Part shown: positions 24,984-32,462 of the stretch, in pieces | Layout: each line of letters starts with the position of its first letter | How positions within the stretch are numbered: position 1 is the first letter of the stretch | Assembly (NCBI GenBank): GCA_019748295.1 | Contig: JAIEPT010000018.1 | Span: 1 to 55,688 of the forward strand | Source: Gemmataceae bacterium | Lineage (GTDB): Bacteria; Planctomycetota; Planctomycetia; Gemmatales; Gemmataceae | Reading direction: 5' to 3' | Length of the DNA: 55,688 nucleotides | Notes under the pieces: model-generated | The model's input: the letters and a program-made list of their open reading frames with translations, nothing else | Told to the model about the DNA's origin: nothing | The model's database searches: none | Program-made: the position numbers and the translations under genes

Positions 24984-25379
24984 CTAGCCTGCCGCAAAGC
25001 CTATCGCCATCAGGCCGCACATTCCAAGGACAATCATCAAATTGAGCACCAATCCAAGAATGGCGAAGATCTTTCTTCGGTGAGCCTGCACGCATCCGAC
25101 AATGCCCAGGACGATGCCGACGAGGACCGTCGCTCCGGAACCGAGAAAGAGGAAGATGAATCCAACTCCCGCGCCGCTCTTGCGTTCGATCTCGAACTCG
25201 ATGTCGTTCCCATGCACCGCCGCGATGGCGATGAGGCCGAACGCGAGCAGCCCGGCGAGAATCGCCGCGATCAGCGATGCGATGCCCGGCGCGGAATGGG
25301 GCAATGTCTCGAGCCGAAGTCGGTCGTCTTCGTACGGATCATCGTCGTAATGACTTCGGCGGTCGTCGAATCGCGACAT
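24984..25379 (-). CDS. Small three-helix membrane protein
   Basis: The 131-residue protein has an acidic/Arg-rich cytoplasmic-looking N-terminus and three hydrophobic segments (IASLIAAILAGLLAFGLIAI; GVGFIFLFLGSGATVLVGIV; IFAILGLVLNLMIVLGMCGL). The arrangement recalls DUF4190-type membrane proteins. I start it at 25379 because GGGAGG precedes it; the longer frame overlaps hemC. It lies 17 bases after hemC and 30 before the kinase, so the three are likely one transcript. Confidence 0.75.
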   Translation of the reverse strand: MSRFDDRRSHYDDDPYEDDRLRLETLPHSAPGIASLIAAILAGLLAFGLIAIAAVHGNDIEFEIERKSGAGVGFIFLFLGSGATVLVGIVLGIVGCVQAHRRKIFAILGLVLNLMIVLGMCGLMAIGFAAG

Positions 25380-25396
25380 CGTCGCCTCCCGGTGCT

Positions 25397-26311
25397 TCAA
25401 CCTGTGGCGAGCAAACGCTCGGCCCCCTGGCCCATTAAAGCGTCCGCGAGCGATTTGCCCAGCGTTTCGGCGTCGTTCATGGGCCCCGACGCCTTGGCCG
25501 TGATCCGTTCCTTGCCGCTGGGATCGATCACCAATCCCTTGAGCGTCAGCGTCGTGCCTTCCAGATGCGTGCGAGCGCCAATCGGAACATGGCATCCGCC
25601 GCCCAAGCCGCGAAGCATCGCTCGCTCCGCCAAAACGGCTGCCTTGGCAGGTGCGTGGTCGATCTTAGCGAGAACCTCTCGCGTCTGCACGTCATCCACA
25701 CGGCATTCCAAACCCAGAGCGCCTTGGCCGACGGCCGGGTACATCCATTCGGCGTCAAGGACTTCGGTGATGTGCTGGTCGAGACGAAGACGTTCCAATC
25801 CTGCTTGAGCGAGGATGGTCGCGTCCAGCTTTTCCTCGTCGAGTTTTCGCAGACGAGTTTCCACATTGCCGCGAATGTCGATCAGCCGAAGATCAGGCCG
25901 GCGATTCAGAATTTGGGCTTTGCGGCGAAGACTGCTCGTCGCGACCACCGCTTGCCGCGGCAGGTCGGCAAACGAGCGATGCCGATGCGAGACGAAGGCA
26001 TCCCCTGTCGTGCCTCGCTCCGGGACTGCAGCAAGCATGAGACCATCGACCGTAAAGGTCGGCAGGTCCTTGAGACTATGCACAGCCAGATCGACGCGCA
26101 GATCGAGCAACGCCTGCTGAATCGCTTTGGTGAACGCTCCCTGTCCGCCCAGCGCCGCGAGCGGCACATCGCGGATCATGTCGCCTTCGGTCTGAATCTC
26201 GACCAGTTCGATCAGAAGGTCGGGAACCGCGGCCTTCAACAGCGCGGAAACATGGTGAGCCTGCCACATCGCGAGCGGACTGCTACGCGTGCCGAGACGA
26301 ATCGAGGGCAT
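25397..26311 (-). CDS. hemC: Porphobilinogen deaminase (hydroxymethylbilane synthase)
   Basis: A 304-residue enzyme that polymerises four porphobilinogens to hydroxymethylbilane in cytosolic haem synthesis. It has the expected start RLGTRSSPLAMWQA, the substrate/cofactor-binding HSLKDLPT and ATSSLRRKAQ segments, and GGGCHVPIGA containing the cysteine (residue 240) that carries the dipyrromethane cofactor. The length is normal. No other haem gene adjoins it; a HIT protein and a kinase are the neighbours. Confidence 0.97.
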   Translation of the reverse strand: MPSIRLGTRSSPLAMWQAHHVSALLKAAVPDLLIELVEIQTEGDMIRDVPLAALGGQGAFTKAIQQALLDLRVDLAVHSLKDLPTFTVDGLMLAAVPERGTTGDAFVSHRHRSFADLPRQAVVATSSLRRKAQILNRRPDLRLIDIRGNVETRLRKLDEEKLDATILAQAGLERLRLDQHITEVLDAEWMYPAVGQGALGLECRVDDVQTREVLAKIDHAPAKAAVLAERAMLRGLGGGCHVPIGARTHLEGTTLTLKGLVIDPSGKERITAKASGPMNDAETLGKSLADALMGQGAERLLATG

Positions 26312-26332
26312 GAGATGTCGTTCCCGTGATGC

Positions 26333-26422
26333 GGTTAGCCGCGACGCGCAGCGGAGCGCGGACTGCTTGCCATGCGATGATTGGGTTCGCTGTCCGCGCT
26401 CCGCTGCGCGTCGCGGCTAACC
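26333..26422. repeat. Perfect 31-bp inverted repeat
   Basis: The arms at 26333-26363 and 26392-26422 are exact inverse complements (GGTTAGCCGCGACGCGCAGC against GCTGCGCGTCGCGGCTAACC). It lies between the HIT gene stop and the hemC start, both on the minus strand, and could attenuate read-through. A one-arm version occurs near 23113. Confidence 0.9.
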
Positions 26423-26430
26423 AAGGTGTT

Positions 26431-26889
26431 CTAGGAAGGCCGCGGCAGCGCTGCCCGCAAACGGGCGATGATTTCTTCGCGCGGCAGCTGGCTAGCTTGC
26501 AGCCGGCGTGTTTCGTCTTCGTCTTTTTCCGCCCGATCGAGCGCCAACCAAACGGCCTTCAGATTTTCCGGATCGTCGGCCGAGCGAGGGAAAAGGTGCC
26601 AGTGCGGATGCTGCACCTGATTGCCCAGCGATTCGACATTGATCTTGCGTGGGCAGAACGCGGTTTCGATCGCCCTGGAAACGACGCACATCTCCTCGAA
26701 AAACGCTTGACGAATCGCTTCCGGCAAATGATGCATCTCCGCAGCATGCGTTCGGCAAACGACGACGCAATATCCCCGATAATGCTGCCACGGCCCAAGA
26801 AACGCGATCGAGTGCGGAAACTCCCAAACCACCTCGTTCGCAGGGGGTGAAGCGATCTTGCGGCATAGCAGGCAATCTTCAAGCGCCAT
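26431..26889 (-). CDS. HIT family nucleotide hydrolase/transferase
   Basis: A 152-residue histidine-triad protein. It has the triad-like QHPHWHLF (His94, His96, His98), preceded by NVESLGNQ, and an N-terminal CxxC pair (Cys6, Cys9) suggesting a zinc site. HIT proteins cleave or transfer nucleotidyl groups. I choose the ATG just before ALEDCLLC; in-frame ATGs three and four codons upstream are equally possible, and none has a clear ribosome site. The frame continues upstream through a palindromic repeat that I regard as non-coding. Confidence 0.85.
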   Translation of the reverse strand: MALEDCLLCRKIASPPANEVVWEFPHSIAFLGPWQHYRGYCVVVCRTHAAEMHHLPEAIRQAFFEEMCVVSRAIETAFCPRKINVESLGNQVQHPHWHLFPRSADDPENLKAVWLALDRAEKDEDETRRLQASQLPREEIIARLRAALPRPS

Positions 26890-26926
26890 GGCGAACATCA
26901 TATCGGGAGAAGAAAAGGATGAACGA

Positions 26927-27096
26927 GAAAGGATGAAGGATGAAAAGATACGAACAATGAGGAACTGAGAACCGAGATCGGAGAATGAGCATCGGAGAAT
27001 GAAGATCCGATCAAGAAGCGTGGGCGATCGCAATCGGCGCTGAGTCCATTCCGATCTCGGTTCTCGGTTCCTCATTTCTTTCATCCTTCATCCTTC
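26927..27096. repeat. Inverted repeat upstream of rpsJ and the HIT gene
   Basis: The outer arms (AAGGATGAAGGATGAA at the left, TTCATCCTTCATCCTT at the right) and inner arms (GGAACTGAGAACCGAGATCG against CGATCTCGGTTCTCGGTTCC) are complementary. It lies in the divergent gap between the HIT gene and rpsJ, immediately before the predicted rpsJ promoter. Confidence 0.85.
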
Positions 27097-27123
27097 CTCG
27101 TTGATCCTTTCCGCATCCCTCCC

Positions 27124-27152
27124 TTGACGACGGCTTGCCTCGTTCCTATCGT
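27124..27152 (+). promoter_or_regulatory. Putative sigma70-type promoter of the ribosomal protein cluster
   Basis: TTGACG (27124-27129) and TATCGT (27147-27152) are separated by 17 bases and lie about 45 bases upstream of rpsJ. They match five and four of the six consensus positions. It is placed downstream of the inverted repeat, as expected for a promoter of the operon. No known leader or attenuator structure is evident. Confidence 0.5.
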
Positions 27153-27197
27153 TTTACTTTCCTCGACTAATGGCTGTTTGCCGGATGAGGTGCTCAG

Positions 27198-27536
27198 TTG
27201 GCAGGCTTTTCGACCGAAAAAATTCGCATTCGCATGGAAGCCTTCGATCACGAAGTGCTTGACCGCACCGCCCACGAAATCGTGGAAACGGCACAGCGTA
27301 CCGGGGCCATCGTTCGGGGGCCGATTCCGTTGCCCACCCGGATCGAACGCTACACGGTGCTCCGCAGCCCTCACATCGATCGCAAGTCGCGCGAGCAGTT
27401 CGAGATCCGAACGCACAAGCGACTCGTCGATATCCTCCAGCCGACCGGCAAGACGATTGAAGCCCTCAATAAGGGCCTCAGCCTGCCGCCGGGCGTGGAC
27501 ATCAAGATTCGCGTCATGTCGGGGGCGGGAGCTTAA
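27198..27536 (+). CDS. rpsJ: Ribosomal protein uS10
   Basis: A 112-residue S10, first gene of the cluster, with the diagnostic [15 protein letters not shown] start and the [23 protein letters not shown] loop. S10 belongs to the 30S head and to the NusB antitermination complex. The start is TTG at 27198, chosen because family members extend about 12 residues before the first available ATG (27234); AGG lies upstream. Its stop codon overlaps the left arm of a hairpin repeat. The str operon (rpsL, rpsG, fusA, tuf) is not upstream, and rplC does not follow. Confidence 0.96.
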   Translation: MAGFSTEKIRIRMEAFDHEVLDRTAHEIVETAQRTGAIVRGPIPLPTRIERYTVLRSPHIDRKSREQFEIRTHKRLVDILQPTGKTIEALNKGLSLPPGVDIKIRVMSGAGA

Positions 27537-27624
27537 GGTTTTAGGGCATAGGTTTTCGCACCCAAGCCGTCGCGATCCGCGATCCTCTCCGTGCGAAATC
27601 CGAAGACCAAAAGCCTAAAACCTT
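27535..27624. repeat. Hairpin repeat between rpsJ and rplD
   Basis: AAGGTTTTAGG (27535-27545) pairs with CCTAAAACCTT (27614-27624), with further pairing of adjoining AGGTTTT/AAAAGCCT. The rest of the 183-base gap contains no reading frame that could be rplC. Confidence 0.75.
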
Positions 27625-27719
27625 CCGCAAGAGAAGACAAAAAGCCATTGGTCGATAAAGTATTCAGTCCGCCCCTTCGAGGGGTGGTCGAATTGCATTC
27701 GCCGGAAAGGGCGTAAGCC

Positions 27720-28379
27720 GTGTCAGAACTCACCCAACCGCTGAACCTGCAAGTGCTGAATGCCAAAGGCGAAGCCGTGGGTTCCGTCGAAGTGGACCCC
27801 GCCGAACTGGGCGGCAAGATCAACAAGCAGCTTCTGCATGAAGTGGTGCTGATGTACCTCGCCAACCAGCGAGCCGGCACCCACTCGACCCTTCGCCGCG
27901 GCGAAGTGGCGGGCAGCACCAAGAAGCTCTTCCGCCAAAAAGGCACGGGCAACGCCCGCGCCGGCACGCGTCGCACCAACAAGCGTCGCGGCGGCGGCAC
28001 CGCCAAGGGCCCCAAGCCCCGCGATTACGAATACCATCTGCCGAAGAAAGCCGTCCGCGCCGCCACCCGCATGGCGATCCTCAGCAAGCTGAAGGATCAC
28101 GAGGCAATCATCGTCGATGCCATCCAACTGCCCGGCATCAAGACGAAGGCGATGGCCGAGATTCTGAAGTCGCTCAAGGTAACCACCACTTGCCTCGTCA
28201 CGATCGGCGCCTCCGAAGTGGATGAGAAGAAGTCGGTCTACCTTTCGGGCCGAAACATCAAGGGCGTCGAAGTCCATCCGGCCTCCCAGTTGAACGCGTA
28301 TGCCGTTCTGCGCCCGAAACGGCTCCTTCTCACGAAGGCAGCCCTTTCGGAACTGTGCACGAACGCGAAGTGGAAATAA
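27720..28379 (+). CDS. rplD: Ribosomal protein uL4
   Basis: A 219-residue L4 with the exit-tunnel loop motif KKLFRQKGTGNARAGTRRTN and the family C-terminal LLLTKAALSEL. In many bacteria L4 also represses its own operon through the S10 leader; no such leader is evident here. The start codon is GTG. It directly follows rpsJ because rplC is missing from its usual place. Confidence 0.96.
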   Translation: MSELTQPLNLQVLNAKGEAVGSVEVDPAELGGKINKQLLHEVVLMYLANQRAGTHSTLRRGEVAGSTKKLFRQKGTGNARAGTRRTNKRRGGGTAKGPKPRDYEYHLPKKAVRAATRMAILSKLKDHEAIIVDAIQLPGIKTKAMAEILKSLKVTTTCLVTIGASEVDEKKSVYLSGRNIKGVEVHPASQLNAYAVLRPKRLLLTKAALSELCTNAKWK

Positions 28380-28392
28380 CGTTCGCCCCGTA

Positions 28393-28497
28393 TGGGAGGG
28401 CAAGGCTCACGCCGAGCCTTTAACGGCGAACGAACTGGATCGGTAAGTTTACGCAGGGATGGGGCGCCAACTGCTCGGCAGGAGCCTCGCCCTCCCA
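28393..28497. repeat. Inverted repeat between rplD and rplW
   Basis: TGGGAGGGCAAGGCTCACGC (28393) is matched inversely by GGAGCCTCGCCCTCCCA ending at 28497, with about 18 of 21 positions paired. Confidence 0.8.
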
Positions 28498-28522
28498 AGT
28501 GGCGGAAAGCGAGAAAAGAGTC

Positions 28523-28843
28523 ATGACACAGGTCAAGGCCAAGAATTACGGGCCGGATCTCGATCACGCGCAGGTGATCATTCGGCCGTTGGTGACCGAA
28601 AAGGGGACGCACCAGTCCACCCACGGGAACCACAACGCCTACGCCTTCGAAGTGAATCTGTGGGCTACCAAGACCCAGATCAAGGCAGCGGTGCAGGAAC
28701 TGTTCGAAGTCCGCGTCGAGAAGGTTCGCACCGCGCTTCGTCTCGGCAAAAACCGCCGCTTCAAGTTCAAGACCGGCAAGCTTTCCAACTGGAAAAAAGC
28801 CATCGTGAAGCTGCATCCCGAAGATAAGATCGAGTTCTTCTAA
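28523..28843 (+). CDS. rplW: Ribosomal protein uL23
   Basis: A 106-residue L23 with the family motif VIIRPLVTEKGT and a typical central segment YAFEVNLWATKTQIKAAV. L23 sits at the tunnel exit and docks signal recognition particle and trigger factor. I start at the ATG 28523; an in-frame GTG eight codons upstream would run from the repeat element. The core is intact and ends in HPEDKIEFF. Confidence 0.94.
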   Translation: MTQVKAKNYGPDLDHAQVIIRPLVTEKGTHQSTHGNHNAYAFEVNLWATKTQIKAAVQELFEVRVEKVRTALRLGKNRRFKFKTGKLSNWKKAIVKLHPEDKIEFF

Positions 28844-28847
28844 ATGG

Positions 28848-28927
28848 AGCTGTCAGCGTTCAGCTATCAGCGGTCAGTTCAACCGGCTCCGCACAAGGCT
28901 GAATGCTGACCGCTGAATGCTGATAGC
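28848..28927. repeat. AGCGGTCAG-type inverted repeat between rplW and rplB
   Basis: The arms at 28848-28877 and 28899-28927 are inverse complements built from short CAGCGGTCAG/CTGACCGCTG words. The same family recurs between rpmC and rpsQ. Confidence 0.85.
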
Positions 28928-28960
28928 ACGCGGTTCCACCGTTCAGAGGGTAGGTATCTC

Positions 28961-29815
28961 ATGGGTATTCGCCAATACAAGCCGGTGACTGCGGGCCGTC
29001 GAGCCGGGTCGGTAAGCGACTTTGCCGATTTGACGGACAAGAAGAAGAAACCGGAAAAGAGCCTGCTCAAGCCCGCCAAGAAAAAGGGCGGCCGCAACTT
29101 CCAGGGCAAGGTCTGCACCCGCTTTCGTGGGGGTGGGCACAAGCGCATGTATCGCATGATCGACTTCAAGCGCCGCAAGGATGGCATTGCCGCGGTCGTC
29201 GAATCAATCGAGTACGATCCGAACCGCAGCGCCCGCATCGCGCTCATCAAGTACGCGGACGGCCAAAAGTCGTACATCATCGCTCCGGAAGGCCTCAAGG
29301 CCGGCGATCAAGTGGAAAGCGGCGCGGACGTCGAACCTCGCCTCGGCAACACGATGCCGCTTCGCCGCATCCCGCTGGGCATGACGATCCACAACATCGA
29401 AATGCAGCCGGGCCATGGCGGCCAGATCTGCCGTTCGGCCGGTGGACGTGCGGTCCTGTCCGCTCGCGAAGGGGACTGGGCGCAGATCACGCTCCCGTCG
29501 GGCGAAGTTCGCCGCGTTCACATCGAATGCCGCGCGACGCTTGGCGCGATCAGCTTCTCGGATCACATGAACATCAGCCTGGGCAAAGCGGGCCGCAACC
29601 GGTGGAAGGGGCGCAAGCCGCATACCCGCGGGACCGCGATGAACCCGGTCGACCATCCGATGGGTGGCGGCGAAGGCCGTACCGCCGGCGGTCGCCATCC
29701 TTGTTCCCCGACGGGCGTACTCGCCAAGGGGGGCAAAACCCGCAAGAAGGACAAGCCGTCGAACGCCCACATTCTGCGGCGTCGCCGACCTGGGGCGCAC
29801 CTTCAGCAGGGTTGA
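28961..29815 (+). CDS. rplB: Ribosomal protein uL2
   Basis: A 284-residue L2 of normal length, beginning [14 protein letters not shown]. It has the [16 protein letters not shown] segment and the C-terminal [20 protein letters not shown] loop that contains the conserved histidine near the peptidyl-transferase centre. L2 is needed for subunit joining. The final residues ([12 protein letters not shown]) are basic, as in the family. Confidence 0.97.
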   Translation: MGIRQYKPVTAGRRAGSVSDFADLTDKKKKPEKSLLKPAKKKGGRNFQGKVCTRFRGGGHKRMYRMIDFKRRKDGIAAVVESIEYDPNRSARIALIKYADGQKSYIIAPEGLKAGDQVESGADVEPRLGNTMPLRRIPLGMTIHNIEMQPGHGGQICRSAGGRAVLSAREGDWAQITLPSGEVRRVHIECRATLGAISFSDHMNISLGKAGRNRWKGRKPHTRGTAMNPVDHPMGGGEGRTAGGRHPCSPTGVLAKGGKTRKKDKPSNAHILRRRRPGAHLQQG

Positions 29816-29824
29816 TCGTCAGCT

Positions 29825-29856
29825 GAACATGCCGCTCTTTTTGGTGCGGCATGTTC
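29825..29856 (+). repeat. Perfect 11-bp hairpin after rplB
   Basis: GAACATGCCGC and GCGGCATGTTC enclose a 10-base T-rich loop. It starts ten bases after the rplB stop codon. No T-run follows, so intrinsic termination is doubtful, but the hairpin could stabilise or process the mRNA. A weaker pair (CGCCAGCA / TGCTGGCG) follows in the rest of the gap. Confidence 0.75.
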
Positions 29857-29995
29857 GGTGTTTCGCCAGCATACGGTTCCGGTGCGGAAGGTGCTGGCGA
29901 GAGATGATAAAAGACCTGCAAAAAGCATTGCGTGGCTAGCCGGTTTGATTTTGAGTTTCTAGAATACAAGGCTCACGCTGGACCGAGGTTTGGGA

Positions 29996-30268
29996 ATGAG
30001 TCGTTCGCTGAAAAAAGGCCCGTACGTCGATGAACGCCTTCTCGCCAAGGTCGAGAAGCAAGGGCGTTCGACGAGCCGCGAGCCGATCAAGACTTGGGCT
30101 CGGGATTGCACGATCGTCCCCGATTTCATCGGCCAGACGTTCATGATCCACAATGGCCGCCAGTTCACGAAGTTGTTCGTGACGGAAGACATGGTTGGGC
30201 ATAAGCTAGGTGAGTTCTCGCCAACGCGCACGTTCCGAGGTCACTCGGGCGGCAAGGCGAAGAAGTAG
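29996..30268 (+). CDS. rpsS: Ribosomal protein uS19
   Basis: A 90-residue S19 beginning [16 protein letters not shown] and containing [17 protein letters not shown] and [15 protein letters not shown], typical of the family. I start at the ATG 29996, with GAGG seven bases upstream; the TTG two codons earlier is less likely. S19 lies in the 30S head with S13. The stop codon is seven bases before a tRNA gene. Confidence 0.96.
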   Translation: MSRSLKKGPYVDERLLAKVEKQGRSTSREPIKTWARDCTIVPDFIGQTFMIHNGRQFTKLFVTEDMVGHKLGEFSPTRTFRGHSGGKAKK

Positions 30269-30275
30269 GAGACAC

Positions 30276-30347
30276 CCCGGGGTGGAGCAGTGGTAGCTCG
30301 CCAGGCTCATAACCTGGAGGTCGTAGGTTCAAATCCTGCCCCCGGAA
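30276..30347 (+). tRNA. Initiator tRNA-fMet (CAT anticodon)
   Basis: The whole cloverleaf can be folded: acceptor CCCGGGG / CCCCGGA with a C1:A72 mismatch, the hallmark of bacterial initiators; D-arm GAGC-AGTGGTA-GCTC; anticodon arm CCAGG-CTCATAA-CCTGG with CAT at 30308-30310; variable AGGTC; T-arm GTAGG-TTCAAAT-CCTGC. The discriminator is A and the CCA end is not encoded. The anticodon stem has two of the three consecutive G:C pairs usual in initiators. It lies in sense orientation seven bases after rpsS and 153 before rplV, so it is probably cut from the ribosomal protein transcript. Confidence 0.95.
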
Positions 30348-30361
30348 CTTAGTCGAAGAGT

Positions 30362-30483
30362 TTTGAACCACAGAGTCACAGAGGACACAGAGAAAGACAA
30401 GGGAAGACGAAAGACAGTTGGCATCGAATGGATTGTCTTCGCTTTTGCCTTTCTCTGTGTCCTCTGTGCCTCTGTGGTTCAAA
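30362..30483. repeat. CACAGAGGACACAGAG inverted repeat, copy 1
   Basis: The left arm at 30362-30396 (GAACCACAGAGTCACAGAGG and on) and the right arm at 30449-30483 are inverse complements over about 35 bases. It fills most of the gap between tRNA-fMet and rplV. Related copies are at 30864-30999 and 37364-37511. Reading frames across it are artefacts. Confidence 0.92.
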
Positions 30484-30500
30484 AAGAGGATGAGGCGGAC

Positions 30501-30845
30501 ATGCAGTACAAGGCAATGCATCGGCACGCGGACACGACCGCGCGAAAGATTCGGCCGTTCGCCGATCTGATTCGCGGCAAGGACGCTCAGGAAGCGATCG
30601 AGCTTCTGCGGTTCTACCCGAATCGCGGCGCCCGTCTCCTGGAGGCCGTTCTCAAGAGCGCCGTCGGCAATGCCGAAGATCGCGGCGTTCGTGATGCCGA
30701 CGAGCTGACCGTGGTCGAAGCTCGCATCGATGGCGGTCCGATCATGAAGCGGATCATGCCGCGAGCCCGAGGCACCGCCTACCCGATCAAGCGTCGTTAC
30801 GCCCACATTCATGTGGCCGTCGCCGACGGCGGAGCGGATGAATAG
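30501..30845 (+). CDS. rplV: Ribosomal protein uL22
   Basis: A 114-residue L22. The helical segment KIRPFADLIRGKDAQEAIELLRF and the hairpin MKRIMPRARGTAYPIKRRYAHI, which lines the exit tunnel, identify it. I start at ATG 30501, with GAGG upstream; the frame extending left runs through the inverted repeat. Confidence 0.95.
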   Translation: MQYKAMHRHADTTARKIRPFADLIRGKDAQEAIELLRFYPNRGARLLEAVLKSAVGNAEDRGVRDADELTVVEARIDGGPIMKRIMPRARGTAYPIKRRYAHIHVAVADGGADE

Positions 30846-30863
30846 GATACGTCTGAATCAGCG

Positions 30864-30999
30864 TACCACAGAGACGCAGAGCGCGCCGAGAAAGGCAAGG
30901 GCAAGAACGGGGAACCGAGAAAACGATTCGAAGCCGACTCCCGCTTCTCGATTCCTCCTTCTTCCTGCCTTCTCCGTGTCCTCTGTGTCCCTGTGGTTA
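30864..30999. repeat. CACAGAGGACACAGAG inverted repeat, copy 2
   Basis: The left arm starts TACCACAGAGACGCAGAG and the right arm ends CCTCTGTGTCCCTGTGGTTA. The interior differs from copy 1. A small hairpin GACTCGC/GCGAGTC follows at about 31023-31040, before rpsC. Confidence 0.88.
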
Positions 31000-31061
31000 G
31001 CAATTTAGGGATTCGAAGTGTCGACTCGCAAGGTGCGAGTCCCTCGCAAGAGAGCGATTGC

Positions 31062-31766
31062 ATGGGACAGAAAGTCAATCCGACTGGGTTTCGCACCGGC
31101 ATCATGCTCGGATGGAAGAGCACGTGGTTTGCCAGCAAGGCGGACTTCGCGGATCTTCTGGTCGAAGACCGTCGGATTCGCGACTACATCAAGAAGCGCT
31201 ACGGCCGCGCCGGCATTTCGCAGATCCGCATCGAACGGACCCGCGAGAAAGTCCTTGTCTACATTCACTCCGCCAAGGTCGGCATGATCATCGGCAAGAA
31301 GGGGACGGAAGTCGACAAGCTGACGAAGGAACTGGAAACCCTCATTCATCGCCACATCGAAGTGAAGACGATGGAAGTCGGCAATCCGCAGGTGGATGCC
31401 CAGCTGGTGGCTGAGGACATTGCCGAGCAACTCGAAAAACGACAGAGCTTCCGCCGCACGATGAAGCGGACGATGGATCAGACGATGGAAGCAGGAGCCC
31501 GCGGCGTTCGCGTGCAGATGGCCGGCCGCCTGGGCGGTTCGGAAATGGCCCGCAACGAAAAAGGCATGGAAGGAAGCATCCCTCTTTCGACTCTTCGCGC
31601 CAGGGTCATGTACGGCTTCGCGGAAGCTGCGACGGCACAGGGAAATATCGGTATCAAGGTTTGGATCAACAACGGAGACTTCTTGGACTCCGAGGAGGGC
31701 AGCGATGCCTCTAATGCCCAAGCGGGTAAAGTTTCGAAAAAGCCAGCGCGGCAAAATAAAAGGTAA
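31062..31766 (+). CDS. rpsC: Ribosomal protein uS3
   Basis: A 234-residue S3 starting MGQKVNPTGFRTGIMLGW, with the KH domain signature VGMIIGKKGTEVDKL and the C-terminal domain GARGVRVQMAGRLGGSEMAR. S3 lines the mRNA entry channel. The last about 20 residues overlap the next gene, rplP, by 62 bases; the tail (NAQAGKVSKKPARQNKR) is basic and looks shaped by that overlap. Confidence 0.97.
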   Translation: MGQKVNPTGFRTGIMLGWKSTWFASKADFADLLVEDRRIRDYIKKRYGRAGISQIRIERTREKVLVYIHSAKVGMIIGKKGTEVDKLTKELETLIHRHIEVKTMEVGNPQVDAQLVAEDIAEQLEKRQSFRRTMKRTMDQTMEAGARGVRVQMAGRLGGSEMARNEKGMEGSIPLSTLRARVMYGFAEAATAQGNIGIKVWINNGDFLDSEEGSDASNAQAGKVSKKPARQNKR

Positions 31767-32124
31767 CGCCACCCGCGGAAATACGGTCTCCTTCGGCGAA
31801 TTCGGCCTGCAGTCCTTGGACGGCGGCTGGTTGAGCGCTGAAGCGATCGAAGCGGGCCGCGTCACTGCGGCCCACTTCATCCGCGGCGAAGGTCGCCTTT
31901 ACATCCGTGTGTTCCCGCACAAGTCGGTGACGTCGATCCCGCTCGAAACCCGAATGGGTAAGGGCAAGGGCGAACCCGATTTCTGGGCCGCGGTGATCAA
32001 GCCGGGCATGATTCTGTTCGAGATAGCTGGGCTCCCGGAGCAAGCTGCTCGCGATTGCCTGGCTCGCGTGGCGTACAAGATGCCGTTCAAGTGCCGTTTG
32101 GTGACGCGCCGTCCGAACGTGTAA
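31705..32124 (+). CDS. rplP: Ribosomal protein uL16
   Basis: A 139-residue L16 beginning MPLMPKRVKFRKSQRGK, with GEFGLQSLDGGWLSAEAIEAGR and the P-site tRNA-contacting FPHKSVTSIPLETRMGKGKG. A strong GAGGAGGG at 31692-31699, inside rpsC, fixes the start and confirms the 62-base overlap. The ATG nine bases later would still overlap. Confidence 0.97.
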   Translation: MPLMPKRVKFRKSQRGKIKGNATRGNTVSFGEFGLQSLDGGWLSAEAIEAGRVTAAHFIRGEGRLYIRVFPHKSVTSIPLETRMGKGKGEPDFWAAVIKPGMILFEIAGLPEQAARDCLARVAYKMPFKCRLVTRRPNV

Positions 32125-32139
32125 GCGAAGAGTGGACCC

Positions 32140-32355
32140 ATGAAGACTTCCGAATATCGACAAATGAGCGACGAGCAGCTGTCGCTTTCGCTGAAGGAAG
32201 TGGTGAAGAACCTCTTCCACCTTCGCTTCCAGTCGGCCACCGATCGGTTGGAAACGCCGAGCGAACTTCGCAAGGCGAAGAAGGAAGTGGCGAGAATCAA
32301 GACGCTGATGCACGAGCGTTCGCTCGGCGTTCGCGGCCAGGGCAAGAAATCGTAG
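32140..32355 (+). CDS. rpmC: Ribosomal protein uL29
   Basis: A 71-residue L29 with the two-helix plan EYRQMSDEQLSLSLKEVVKNLFHLRFQ and KKEVARIKTLMHER. It sits near the tunnel exit beside L23. It lies 15 bases after rplP. Confidence 0.93.
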   Translation: MKTSEYRQMSDEQLSLSLKEVVKNLFHLRFQSATDRLETPSELRKAKKEVARIKTLMHERSLGVRGQGKKS

Positions 32356-32357
32356 AG

Positions 32358-32446
32358 GAGCTTTCAGCGGTCAGCAGTCAGCGGTCAGCCCAAGAAGGCA
32401 TACACGCACTGACTGCGGATAGCTGATGGCTGATCGCTGACAGCTA
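32358..32446. repeat. AGCGGTCAG-type inverted repeat between rpmC and rpsQ
   Basis: The left arm AGCTTTCAGCGGTCAGCAGT and the right arm CTGATGGCTGATCGCTGACA are built from the same short words in inverse orientation. Same family as 28848-28927. Confidence 0.8.
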
Positions 32447-32462
32447 GAGCGGAGCATAACGG

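Noticed and set aside
29825-29856. Rho-independent terminator after rplB
   Set aside because: The stem is good but no T-run follows and downstream genes of the same operon continue directly, so I list it only as a hairpin.
30363-30500. N-terminal extension of rplV
   Set aside because: It reads through the CACAGAGG inverted repeat; the L22 family starts near ATG 30501, which has a ribosome site.
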